A DNA stretch of 64,000 nucleotides, from contig OZ024821.1 of assembly GCA_964016985.1 (NCBI GenBank), positions 14,309,211 to 14,373,210 on the forward strand. The letters are read 5' to 3'. The notes beneath the pieces were generated by a model. The model did no database searches, was not told the DNA's origin, and was given only the letters and a program-made list of their open reading frames with translations. This DNA comes from Anodontia alba (Eukaryota; Mollusca; Bivalvia; Lucinida; Lucinidae). Positions 44,017 through 54,332 of this stretch are shown here, piece by piece (positions within the stretch are counted from its first letter, which is position 1; each line of letters opens with the position of its first letter). A program made the translations under genes and the position numbers.

Positions 44017-44515
44017 AAGAAATATCTTTAAAAAAGATAAACGGCGTAAGAGGTACTGGAATATGAATATTGAAACAACTTTGTGGTTCAATATGAAAAG
44101 AAGAAGGCCTTTAAAATATAAACTTTATTACAAATTCAAACAGAATCAAGAAAGTTCTAATACTGTATAACATTGTATACATTGCAAGGGTTGGCAGGAG
44201 AGAGAGTGTACTCAGATGTGTAAACATCTGTGCTAAATAATGAAAAGCAATTTAGCATATAAATGTAAAGCACATAATTTTGTGTGTTAATTTGTATACT
44301 TTACTAGTATTAGAAATATCCTTGCCAACCATGCACCTTTTTGATAAAGAGTAAGCAAAGTGTAGCATGACGTTTGTCAAAAACTGGAAAAAACATACAT
44401 TGTGTATTTAATTTGTAATAAGAGGGTCATGATGGCCCCGGATTGCTCACGTGGGAAGCAGATTTTTTTAGCCTGGCGGAAGGATATTTTCAAAGTTTTC
44501 TGCATATATATATAT
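44017..44515. mobile_element. Dispersed ~490-bp repeat, copy 2
   Basis: It matches 36582-37066 along its length, with scattered substitutions and a small insertion (TGAAAAGCAATTTAGC near 44240). The 49-codon in-frame stretch is retained (stop at 44170). In copy 1 the right side runs into array J, while here it ends in an AT run and unrelated DNA. Confidence 0.82.
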
Positions 44516-45072
44516 ATATCAGACCCTGCCCTTTGTTGGTGATTTATTTTTTTTTTTCTTTTGGTGATACAAATTAATTTGAAAAATTTTGATGGATGGT
44601 TAATCCAGTAATGTTTGTGAGTATTATTGAAATCTAATTAGTTGCTGATTACAAAATGTTCGAAGTGTTCTCGACAGACATATGAGGAACCAACCAAAAT
44701 AATTTAAACAAATTTGATAGACATTCACCTATGGAACATTTGTACATTTTTTTTGAAATTGGACCATAGGTTGTGCAGAAGAAGAACTGTCAAATTTACT
44801 CTACATAATTCCATATATAATGAAAAGTAACCACGCCAACTGGAAGCCATATTTTGAGACAGAACAGAATTCTTTTAACAAGATTTAAAGACCTTCTACT
44901 GAAGAAACATTTCTGTGAAAAAAATTCTAACCAGCCCGTACTAGATTTGGTTGCTATAGCAACAAGAGGGATAACTCTATTCATAAGCTTTGAACAATCA
45001 TTCCGTCCTCCAGCACATTGACTTTTCAGACGTGGGAAACACGTGACCGTATGACTAGGTGCACAGAGTTTG
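44516..45072. other. Intergenic, nothing recognised
   Basis: AT-rich sequence with no recognisable gene. A 62-codon minus-strand ORF (44984-44796) has no domain. Confidence 0.45.
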
Positions 45073-45467
45073 TTACTATTTTTCGCTCCGCTTCAGGTAG
45101 GATGTTTTAGAATATCTCGATTTGTGCCTGATGAATTGTTTTCAAATAAAGCACAGAGTTCGCGGAAAATCAAGCTCTTTCTCGTGGTATCAGTGCTATT
45201 CTGCAATCTGGTCTGATTCTCGAGAACATTCGGAGAATGTTTTTTTTTCAAAATTCATGTACATTGTTCCGGTGACCCAGGTTGCAGCAAAAACATTCTT
45301 CGAATGTTCTCGAGAATTAGACCAGATCGCAGAATAGTGCTTACACCACCAGAAAGACCTTGATTTTCCGCGTACTCTGCGCTTTATTTGAACAAATTCC
45401 ATTCAGTATGAGTAGAGATATTCTAAAAAATCCTACCTGAAGCGGAGGCTAAAAATAGTAATATTTC
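45073..45467. repeat. Large fold-back repeat, ~165-bp arms
   Basis: The left arm (about 45075-45245) includes TTTTTCGCTCCGCTTCAGGT, CAAATAAAGCACAGAGTTCG and GATTCTCGAGAACATTCGGA. The right arm (about 45288-45467) is its imperfect reverse complement (AACATTCTTCGAATGTTCTC, CTGCGCTTTATTTGAACAAA, CCTACCTGAAGCGGAGGC). The spacer is about 45 bp. Two similar 70-codon ORFs on opposite strands are simply the two arms. Confidence 0.87.
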
Positions 45468-46124
45468 TTCTTCGTGTCGTTTACGCTCCGACGCAATAGG
45501 CCGCTTAAACCGCGAATAAATAAAAGGGGTGTTCAACAAACCTATTACCTAGTTAAGAAGGAACAATATTATTTATGTTGCCAATACTTCTACCAAGCTT
45601 AAGGCATAGTTCCTGTTTATTTATTATATAAAATTAAACCATGCAATTTTAAATCCCTTTTGCACATAATACAAGGCACATGATAATTCTGTATATTATG
45701 GACACAGTGGAGAGAAGTAAACTTGAACGTCCCTTGTTCGCTTAGCGTTTGGGCCGCTTATATCAAACATTTAGTTACACTGTACAGAATTAAAAGCTCG
45801 TCTATAATCATTTATTTCATTGCAACTATTTTATTGGTATTATTTAAATTATGGGTATTTTTGTCCATTGTTTAACATCTGCATTGCCATACTGTACAAC
45901 TTTAAATAGATAAATGTCTTAATTAAGTGATTGTTCAGTCACGAATATATTCGTCAAACATCGGTAAATTCTATACTTACCCCTACTTGTTTACAGAAGT
46001 TTACACATTTTTAACCAATCGCAAATTACTATTTATTCATTCGAGACTATAACCAATAAGTGTGTCAAAAGCCAGCTTATACAGCTACGCCGAAAAAAAA
46101 ATACAACACATTTTTAAAACTGTT
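45468..46124. other. Intergenic, nothing recognised
   Basis: AT-rich, no ORF of note and no repeat identified. Confidence 0.45.
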
Positions 46125-47146
46125 TAAAAGACTAATGGCTGAAATATACAATGTATGATCAAAGAAGTAAAACTTTTTAGTTACAATGAAAAGTTTGCCC
46201 CCCCCCCCCTGGGAGTTATCCGCCCTTGCTCCCCACCCCGTCCCTGGGCTACATACATGTATAAAATCGTGTAATCTTTAAACGTCTGCTTCTCTTAAAC
46301 CACTTGACCAATTTCACCAGATTTCTCATGGGACCTTCTGTCGCAGGGATATTGACAATTTGTTCAATGATTCCACACATTGAACAAGATGGCCGCCATG
46401 CCCATATATGGTAAAAAAAAAAAAAAAAAAAACACTTAGTAATCTTCTTCTTCAGAACCAAGAAAGCTTTGAGGCTAAATCTTTGTATATAGTATTGGGG
46501 ACTCAAGATCTACCAAGTTTGTTTAGACGAGGATCCTAGGATGACCATTGACCTTTTTACAGCAAGATTGAATTTGCGTCCCTTTACAAAATTTTAAAAA
46601 CCATTTTCATGCAATTTATTAAAGACTAATGGCTGAAATTAACAATGTATGATAAAGTAGTAAATTCTTGCAGTTACAATCAAAATGATGTCCCCTGGGG
46701 ATTATCTGCCATTGCTCATGGGCTGTATACATGTATAAAATCAAATAATGTAATCTGTAAATGACTTCTTCTCTGTAACCGCTTGACCAATTTTCACTAG
46801 ATTTCGCATGGGGCTTTCTGTCGAAGGGCATTGTCAGTTTGTTCAAAGGCATTGCACGACTGAAAAAGTTGGCCTATGCGCCTATATATGGTAAACCACT
46901 TAAAAATCTTCTTCTCCAGAACCAAGAAAGCTTTGAGGCTGAATCTTGGTATATAGCATCGGGGACGCAAGGTCTTTAAGTTTATTCAAATGATGATCCT
47001 AGGATGACCTTTGACCTTTTAACAGCACGGTCAAATTTCTGTCAATGTTGTTGTGGCAATACTGGAAGAATGTTGCATAGCATCTGCAGATATGCAATGC
47101 CTGTTTTACTCAGGTGAGCGAATCGTGGCCCATAGTCCTCTTGTTT
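46125..47146. mobile_element. Right part of a TAGCTCA-type element, ~480-bp units
   Basis: It has the same units as 13440-14832: AAAAGACTAATGGCTGAAAT, AACAAGATGGCCGCCATGCC, CAGAACCAAGAAAGCTTTGA and AGGATGACCTTTGACCTTTT. It ends CTCAGGTGAGCGAATCGTGG to CCTCTTGTTT. A C run (46199-46210) and poly(A) (46412-46431) lie inside. The left terminus is missing. Confidence 0.8.
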
Positions 47147-47233
47147 ATTTTTACGAGAAAACAGGTTTGACATTTCATGCAACTTGTCTCCAATGGAGAC
47201 AAATTGTATGAAATGTCAAATCCCGTTTTCCTG

Positions 47234-47322
<89 letters not shown>

Positions 47323-47380
47323 TAAAACATCCTCAATTTGTCGTCTGCTGATTAAACTAAGAGAGTAGTAAAGGTTAAGT
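47147..47380. mobile_element. TTTGACATTTCATGC hairpin MITE with poly(A)-(TA)n
   Basis: GAAAACAGGTTTGACATTTC...ATGCAACTTGTCTCC and GGAGACAAATTGTATGAAAT...TCCCGTTTTCCTG are the palindromic core. Poly(A) (47234-47260) and (TA)n (47261-47320) follow at the right end of the core, then TTTGTCGTCTGCTGA and GTAAAGGTTAA. It directly abuts the terminus of the preceding element. Confidence 0.85.
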
Positions 47381-47439
47381 AAAACGTTGACATCTTCAGC
47401 CGGATAAATAGAAACCCATCTCTTTATGAATTATGTATA

Positions 47440-47735
47440 ACCATATGGGGGTAGTCGGGTGTGGCGAAGGTGTATATCTTATGTCACCGGGGAGCGCCAA
47501 CTGATATTTGGCTTACATTTGGACAAGGCCTGCTATCCTTGTAGCAGGTAAGGGTAGGGAGAATGGTTTTATTCTGTTTCTTCACTTTTATTCCTGTTCC
47601 TCTTTCTTCCCTGTCCCTCTCTTTCATTTCTTCTGCTATCTCTTCTACCTCTTTTCTCCCTTTCTCTGGGAGATGACGCAAAATGACCCATAAGGGTTGA
47701 CGTGTCATTAAAGTCCCAACTCAATCAATCATGTA
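47440..47735. repeat. Possible SINE-like repeat with ATCAATC tail
   Basis: GTAGTCGGGTGTGGCGAAGG...ATGTCACCGGGGAGCGCCA is followed by a pyrimidine-rich middle, then GATGACGCAAAATGACCCAT and CATTAAAGTCCCAACTCAATCAATC. A short GC-richer head with a small direct-repeat tail suggests a SINE. No convincing box A/box B pair is seen, so this is tentative. Confidence 0.35.
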
Positions 47736-47837
47736 TAACCATACAAAGCAATCCACATGAAATCCCGTGTGAAGATGTAGCTTATGGGTAAAAACAAGTT
47801 TGACATAGTAACCTTCCTTGAAAGCGTGTCCATCCCC

Positions 47838-48060
47838 ACTAACGCTTAGCACTCTGGGGAAAGATCAACAGACGATACTTTGAAATATTCTTCCCGGAAA
47901 ACAGTTTGTTTTTTTTTTTTTTTTTTTTTTTTTTTCATTTTATGCCAATTGTATTCGGTGACAATTTGCATGAAATGTCAAATTTGTTTTCTGGGAAAAA
48001 TTAATATATCATTAATTTGTCGTCTGCTAAATATGTCCAGAGAAGGGTAAAGGTTAAGAC
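47838..48060. mobile_element. TTTGACATTTCATGC hairpin MITE with poly(T)
   Basis: AACGCTTAGCACTCTGGGGA, CAACAGACGATACTTTGAAA and TCCCGGAAAACAG lead into poly(T) (47908-47935). Then come ATTTTATGCCAATTGTATTC, GGTGACAATTTGCATGAAAT, TTTGTTTTCTGGGAAAAATT and ATTTGTCGTCTGC...GGTAAAGGTTAA. It is the most complete copy. Confidence 0.88.
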
Positions 48061-48189
48061 GACAAAGACAAACACGCCGGCACTTAGTGGTCATCCTTTC
48101 CTTTCAGATTAGACCCATTTTCAGAAGGGAGATAAAACAATTTTGACACGCTACCTCACCAGTATCCATTCACCTCTACCTTGACCACT

Positions 48190-48230
48190 CTATGGGCAAA
48201 TTCAGCAGACGTCCAGTTGATATTTATCTT

Positions 48231-48268
<38 letters not shown>

Positions 48269-48380
48269 CATTTCATGTTAAGGAGACAATTTGTATGGAA
48301 TGTCAAAACCTGTTGTGTGGGGAAAAAATTCAATATGTCCTGCTGAAAATTATACCCTAATGCAAAGCCTTAAGAAAGCC
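48190..48380. mobile_element. TTTGACATTTCATGC hairpin MITE with poly(A)
   Basis: TATGGGCAAATTCAGCAGAC, poly(A) (48236-48264), TTGACATTTCATGTTAAGGA, GACAATTTGTATGGAATGTC and TGTCCTGCTGAAAATTATAC give the same order as the other copies, with the left core arm shortened. Confidence 0.78.
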
Positions 48381-48464
48381 GATGTGGTGCTAATGGGATT
48401 GTTACACATTGGCGTGTGAACCAGACGTGTGCCGGACGATTTGAAAAAAAAAATAATAATAAAA

Positions 48465-48546
48465 AGAAAAAAAAATGGCACATAAGACCAAATTAAAAAA
48501 ATGTGTCTTTAGAGTAACATGTTAGAAAAAAATAGATAGGTTAGAT

Positions 48547-48592
<46 letters not shown>

Positions 48593-48910
48593 GAATTATA
48601 CCATAATACCATAATTATCAATTATATTTGGACCACACTTACTTCACATAAAACTTTGTTTGGCTATCCTTAGATGTGTCTAAAAGTACTGATAGAATAG
48701 CAAACAGTGTTGATCTTGATCAAACAGCTCCTATAGGAGCAGTTTGATCTTGGTCTACACTGCTTGCTCAGATGTTATTGTCTGAATTTTTAGCATAAAT
48801 ATTTTATCCAAGTAAAACAGGAAAAAATTGCAAGGTTTTACCAGGAAAATAAGTTAGGGTAGGGTTACTCTAAACACACATTTTTTTTTTGATTTGGCCT
48901 AAGGATATGT
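48465..48910. mobile_element. MITE K with ~40-bp TIRs, copy 1
   Basis: Its ends AAGACCAAATTAAAAAAATG...TAGAGTAACATG and GGTTACTCTAAACACACATT...TTTGATTTGGCC are inverted. The centre is a hairpin, AGCAAACAGTGTTGATCTTG...CTGCTTGCTCAG. A poly(T) tract (48552-48586) interrupts the left half. It is the inverted counterpart of 61050-61495. Confidence 0.85.
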
Positions 48911-48971
48911 TTCTGAACTAGTAAAAAACCAGCAGCCATTCTTAGGAATTTTGTGTTCCATTTTGTTTCAC

Positions 48972-48999
48972 ATCACGAAAACACGCCTATATAATACGA
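48972..48999. repeat. Terminal fragment of hairpin element G
   Basis: CATCACGAAAACACGCCTAT and ATAATACGAGCGACCC match the left end of element G; the rest is absent. Confidence 0.55.
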
Positions 49000-49539
49000 G
49001 CGACCCTTTTTTTTTAATTTTATATTTTCATTCAATATAAATTCTTCATAACATTTGATATACACAAAACATTTTTTAGAAATAAAAATACAAAAAAAAA
49101 AAAAATGTAAGCAAATATTCGAGTTCAAAATAGTATTACTCGCACAACCTGGCATGTGTTTATGTCATGTCTCATCAAACGGCAATTGCCCCCGGCAGTT
49201 GCCCCACAGTCTTCAACAAAATGGATAGGCAAACAGTAAAGACCCCAATCAAACTACTCCCAAAGAAGCCGTCCGTTCAGGGTATTCACCCCTTAACATT
49301 CCTCTAATCATTTCAAGAAGCAACTACATAAAAAGCCTTGTATCGGGAAACTTGTATTGGATAAAATGTTTTGAGACCTCAGGACAACTATCGTAATCTT
49401 CTTATTTAGCATGAAACTACCTAATTGTATAATGGTGATGGGTCGTACTGGACTGGCTACTGGTATTCGTTTCAAAAAGCTATATAGATTAACCTTTCGC
49501 ATGCCAGGGGCTTAATTTGTCTAACCTTTATTTATTTGT
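49000..49539. other. Intergenic with poly(A)/(T) runs
   Basis: It includes a partial GGCAAACAGTAAAGACCCCA hairpin arm (49211-49240). No gene. Confidence 0.45.
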
Positions 49540-49790
49540 GGACAGGCGTTCTAGTAAATTGCATTTTGGGTTTCAAAAACGTTATATATAGGTAACCATT
49601 TTTAAAAAAAAAAATGGTCAAAAAAGGTAAGAGAAAAGTCCAGGGAGTGCCACAATCACAAACCGCAGCCCTTCCCAGATCCCAAGAGGAAGAGCAAACC
49701 GACAAATCTAAACAAGCAATCAAGTCTACCATAAATAGGAGCAATATATTTCTCGCTTCGTAATTTTTGCTTCAAGGACATCCTAAGCCT
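49540..49790 (-). mobile_element. Fragment sharing the Penelope-like element tail
   Basis: On the minus strand it reads GATTTGTCGGTTTGCTCTTC, CTGGGAAGGGCTGCGGTTTG, TGATTGTGGCACTCCCTGG and ACTTTTCTCTTACC. The first part matches 56260-56322 inside the Penelope-like element and the second matches 32557-32640. Confidence 0.6.
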
Positions 49791-50200
49791 TGGATATGCA
49801 GTCTTTTTTTTTTTTTTTTCTGAATATTTTTATATAAATAATATTTTGACAGAACATGTAAGTAGTTAGTAAGTGCGTTTGTGCCTTGAAACGAAAATAA
49901 AATATTACGGTCATCTGTTTGAAAATTGACAGTATGAGTTTCTATCCAGGCTTTTAATTGCTGCAAAAATTGTTTCACAACTGGACATTCTACAAATAAA
50001 TGTTTTATGATCTCTTCTTGGCGTTGACAGTAACTACATAAACTACTGTCAATTTTATTAATTTGTTTATTTGTTTTTTGTGTTTTTTTTTTGTTTTTTT
50101 TTGTTTTGTTTTGTTTATGTTTGTAAAAAGGAGTTTGTTTGTTACTAATATTTTATTATTTATCTTGTATTGAAAATCTTTCAATTTTACTTCTTTCACT
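49770..50200 (-). pseudogene. LINE C C-terminal CCHC segment
   Basis: The frame SLCSYCQRQEEIIKHLFVEC (50041-49982) contains C-X2-C-X8-H-X4-C, the zinc-binding motif downstream of the RT in L1/Tx1 LINEs, followed by PVVKQFLQQLKAWIE. The 68-aa frame 49978-49772 continues to the poly(A) tail. The upstream part (50199-50060) is Lys/Asn-rich with a run of T on the plus strand. Confidence 0.8.
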
Positions 50201-50327
50201 TTATTAATTGATGAATGATATAACTTCCACTCGTTTTCGTTAATTTGTCCAAGAGTTTCCTGCCATTTTGGATGCGTATTAACTTCACTTACTCCAGTAA
50301 TTATATCATAAAATATTCTACTGCTTT

Positions 50328-51462
50328 TTTGTCACACCTGCGTTAGCACGCAGGTGCGATATAGGCGTGCCGTGACCCGTCCGTTCGTCTACAATTGACA
50401 GTGGGTGTCTTGTGAGCGCAACTCCTCCTACAGTTTCTGGCCAATCATTTTGAAACTTCACAGATGTTTTGGCCATGGTGTGTAGATTGCATATTGTTTG
50501 CTCATAATTCTCAGATTTTTTTTTCAACTTTTTCCGCTTTGTTAACTTAGTCAGTTTTTACCTAAAACCCTTATAGTCAGTGGGTGTCTCGTGAGCGCAA
50601 CTCCTCCTACAGTTTTTGGCCAATCATTTTGAAACTTCACAGATGTTTTGGCCATGGTGTGTAGATGTGCATATTGTTTGCTCATAATTCTCAGATTTTT
50701 TTTTCAACTTTTTTTCGCTTTGTTAACTTAGTCAGTTTTTACCTAAAACCCTTATAGTCAGTGGGTGTCTTGTGAGCGCAACTCCTCCTACAGTTTTTGG
50801 CCAATCATTTTGAAACTTCACAGATGTTTTGGCCATGGTGTGTAGATGTGCATATTGTTTGCACATAAATCTCAGATTTTTTTTAAGTTTTTCCGCTTTG
50901 TTAACTTAGTCAGTTTTTACCTAAAACCCTTATAGTCAGTGGGTGTCTCGTGAGCGCAACTCCTCCTGCAGTTTTAGGCCAATAGTTTTGAAACTTCACA
51001 GATGTTTAGGTCAGGGTCTGAAGATTTGCATATTGTTTGCACATAAATCTCAGATTCATTTCAGCAGAGTTAGGGGCCCTTGATTTATGCCCAAAATTGG
51101 TTTCCGCTCAATATCTTGTGAAAGAATTAATGGATTAGGATCATTTTGCATACATATTGTTGTTAACAATATCTAGCTTGGGATTGTCACATGACATTTT
51201 TCGTCAATTTTCAGCTGAGTTACTGGCCTTGATTAATGGGCAAAACTGATATCCGCTCAATATCAATATCTTGTGAAATAATGGACAGGTTTAGATCAAA
51301 TTTTCCAAGCCAATATTCCAAATTTTCTACTTTGTCCATTTTTCTTACAAACTAACCCATCAGTTTCTTGAATACTGCAAAATAGTTTTTTTTTTCAATA
51401 TAAATAGGAACTTGTATGACTTAATCCCCGCAGGTGCGACATCGCTTTCCGCGGATTTCTTG
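50328..51462. mobile_element. Array element L, four ~180-bp units, inside LINE C
   Basis: The left boundary is near CACACCTGCGTTAGCACGCA and the right near CCGCAGGTGCGACATCGCTT. Units start CAGTGGGTGTCTTGTGAGCG at about 50398, 50578, 50759 and 50936, then AACTCCTCCTACAGTTTTTG, GCCAATCATTTTGAAACTTC, ACAGATGTTTTGGCCATGGT and TTAACTTAGTCAGTTTTTAC. The units are very similar to each other, so the array is young relative to the decayed LINE it sits in. Confidence 0.88.
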
Positions 51463-52159
51463 TTTTTATTCTTTATTACAAAGTTCACATAAACATTACA
51501 TTTAACGTTTGTCTTATTTAATAAAGAGTATACTTTTTTATCGTTAATAACATCTTCCCAAGCATTAAGTATACTAATCAGGACACTTAAATAACCCAAA
51601 ACAGTACCCCTTATCCCGTGTGCTCTTTTAATTTTTCAAAATCTATCCAATTTCCGTTTCGATCAATGAGGTCATATATAGTTGTTATTCCTTTTTGAAA
51701 CCAGTCTTTAATAATAAGTTTACCTATATTAAAATTAGAATTAAACCATAGAGGTGAATCTAATATTTGTTTTACTGCCTCAACTTCTTTTTTTTACAAA
51801 AAAAAAGGGCCCAGTGGCCAAGAAGATCTTTCTAAAATGGGTTATTCAACCGGTTAATTAGACTTTCTGCATACTGTCCGCCGACTAACAATAATTGTTT
51901 GAAATCTACATTTGATAATTGAAACCAGGAGCTGTTATTCGACTGCATTACAATTTAAATCTTCTTAACCATGAAATCTTTAGAGATTTAACGAAATTTG
52001 GTATATGAGTCATTCTGAGTCCCCCGGAAGATATATTTTATTAAAACCTTTCTACTTATCCGGTCTGGACCTTTATTCTGTATAAATTTATAAAATCGTT
52101 TCTCCAATTATTTTAAGAGATCTAGAGGAGGGTCAGGTAGCGATATAAAGACGAGTACA

Positions 52160-53600
52160 AATTTTGATAAAACTAAAGATTTAACAATTGTAATTTTACC
52201 AATAATAATTAACTTTCTTCTTGACCACTGGTTTAATAAATGCGTAATTTTATTCATAATATCTTGCGTATTTATGTTCCAAATCTCGTTTACATTAGCT
52301 GAAAAAATTTACTCCTAACATTTTAACGGCCCTTGCCCCCAATCTAACTTATAATGATGGCACAATCTGTCATTTGAAAATCCCTTGGCGCCTATCCAAA
52401 TTGCTCTAGTTTCTACAACATAATTTTTAAACCTGACTTCGATAAAATCTATAAAGAATGTTTAAGGTTTCATTTAATGTATTTTCCGAACCATCAAGTA
52501 AAAGCCGAATGTCATCAGCATATTGACTTATTTTGTATTCTTTTTCATTTATAATAATACCCTTGATAGTCTTGTTTTTTCCTTATCATTTTCCCTAGAA
52601 CTTCAGCACATAATATAAAAATATATGGAGAAATAGGATCTCCTTGTCGACATCCTCTATTTAAATAATAAAAAAAGGACTGACATAAATGCGTTCTGTA
52701 GTTTGCATGCTTCGGCTCCATTTTGTAAATAAAATATCCATTGCTTAATCAAGTTTCTAAAATTAAAATAGTCGAGTGTTTTACTTATAAACTTCCATGA
52801 AACAGTTTCGAAGGCTTTTTCAAAATCTTTTGATAATAATAACCCTGGTATGTTTTGGAGTTATGTCTCAAAAATTACGTCAAATATCAGCCTTATATCT
52901 TCTCCTATAAATCTGTCTGTTATGAAATCTTTTTGATCATCATGTATTAATTTCTGCGACACTTTTTTAATCTATTTGAAATTACCGTCGATACTAATTT
53001 ATAGATGACATTTAAAAGTGAAATCGGTCTCCAGTTTTTTTTTAAAGATTTTCTCTAGTTTATTGGGTTTAGACAGACATGTAATTATTCTTTGCTTCTG
53101 CGTTACACTTAATAACCCTGTTCTATATGCATAGTTCACAGAATGATGCACAAAATGTCCGATATCTATCAAAAAATTTAAAATGTTCCATTATGAAACC
53201 ATCAAGTCCTGGAGTTTTATTATTTTTCATTGTTTTAATGCATTTCCTAGTTCTGTATATGATATTCCTCCGAAATTTTAAGTTTCTTCATTTTCTGATT
53301 TGTTTGAATTCACTCCAATTTTAGATTCAAGAGGTTCGTCAAGAGGTTATGTATAGAATATAAACTAGTATAAAAAGTCCTTTGGCAGTTTAATATTTCT
53401 TTAGTATAATTGTATTCGGTACCCTTATCATCCACTAGTCTTGATATAACTTTACTAGTATAATTTCCTTTTTTTAGTTTAAAAAAGTAATTTGTTGGTT
53501 TCTCTCCTAGGTCTTCATATCTAGATCTTGAGCGTAACATCATTACCCCTTCAAATTTTGCATTTCTTATTTGATTTAATCGTTCATTCTTTCGATCCAA
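52160..53600 (-). pseudogene. LINE C reverse transcriptase, catalytic YADD intact
   Basis: The frame 53600-53310 reads FEGVMMLRSRSRYEDLGEKP, TNYFFKLKKGNYTSKVISRL and GTEYNYTKEILNCQRTFYTS, the segment just before the RT core in Tx1/L1 elements. Further on, in several frames, come YLNRGCRQGDPISPYIFIL (about 52680-52610) and KISQYADDIRLLLDGSENTL (about 52528-52470). The catalytic YADD codons at 52522-52511 are intact. Many frameshifts and stops interrupt the sequence, so it is a pseudogene. Confidence 0.82.
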
Positions 53601-53639
53601 TAACTGTAATTATCATGAGAAATATTATCAACATTTTGC

Positions 53640-53752
53640 ATTATGTCTTGTTCTAGTGTTTTTTTGTTTGTTTTTTTTTTTTTGTTTTTTTTTTTTTTGT
53701 TTTGTTTTTTTATTTCATTTTCTAATTTAACCTTGTTGTTTCCTTTTTTTTA
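53640..53752. repeat. T-rich tract at the LINE C break point
   Basis: Repeated (T)n separated by G (TTTTTTTGTTTTGTTTTTTT). On the minus strand it encodes a low-complexity Lys/Asn linker (KKTKKNKKKNKQ) just upstream of the RT segment. Confidence 0.7.
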
Positions 53753-53904
53753 ACTGAACTTTATTGTATGTCGTTACCCCTAATCATCATTAACAAAGTT
53801 TCCAAAAAAAGTTGATAATTTACGTTGAGCTGTACTAATTCGTCTGGAACATTAAAATCTTCTTCTTTGTTTTCATCATTAGTTCTCAGCGTATATGTAA
53901 CCGA

Positions 53905-54332
53905 ACGTTTATTCGGGAGAATACCCTGTATTTGGCTTGCAACGAAGAATGTGCTTTTTTCACTGCTGATGTATACAATAATCACAATTTATGGTCCTGT
54001 CAAAAAGTCTGTGATGCCCTTGTTTATCTTTTGGATAATATTTTTATAAGATTTGGAACTAAACTTTATAGGCAAACTATTGGTATTCCGGTGGGAACTA
54101 ATTGTGCTCCTCTTTTTGCAGATTTGTTTCTTTTTGTTTTGAGAGAGATTTCATGAAATCTCTCTCACGTGAAAATCAGACTGCCATAATTGAGACTTTC
54201 AATTGAACTTCAAGATACCTTGATGGTTTATTAAATATTGACAATATTTTCGTTGAGCAAATGGCGGACCGCCTATACCCTACAGAACTCCAATTAAATA
54301 GAACAAATTCTTCCGATACCGAGGCACTTTTT
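53905..54332 (+). pseudogene. Penelope-like RT, N-terminal part, YLDG instead of YLDD
   Basis: The frame reads YLACNEECAFFTADVYNNHN, LWSCQKVCDALVYLLDNIF, IRFGTKLYRQTIGIPVGTNC, APLFADLFLFVLREI, stop at 54156. A shifted frame then gives SLSRENQTAIIETFN, a stop, and TSRYLDGLLNIDN with LYPTELQLNRTNSSDTEALF. The polymerase catalytic motif, normally YLDD in this family, reads YLDG (54216-54227), so a metal-binding aspartate is lost. With the stop and frameshift the enzyme is inactive. Confidence 0.85.

Larger units (their letters stand above)
49804..53760 (-). mobile_element. LINE C: Tx1/L1-type non-LTR retrotransposon, interrupted
   Basis: On the minus strand the order is an RT upstream segment (53600-53310), RT palm (about 53000-52300), thumb/connection (52300-51470) and the C-terminal CCHC segment (50200-49770). 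It ends in a poly(A) tail seen as T(16) at 49804-49820. RT motifs read RGCRQGDPISPYIFILCAEV and SQYADDIRLLL, typical of the Tx1/L1 group. The endonuclease is missing on this side; a matching piece lies at 59346-59800. A satellite element is inserted at 50328-51462. Frames are broken throughout. Confidence 0.85.

Noticed and set aside
45122..45402. Two similar ORFs on opposite strands (RVRGKS..., ECSRE)
   Set aside because: They are the two arms of the fold-back repeat; the similarity follows from the inverted repeat.
53761..53985. 74-aa minus-strand ORF near LINE C
   Set aside because: It lies opposite the readable Penelope-like RT frame on the plus strand, which fits a known family far better; probably a shadow.
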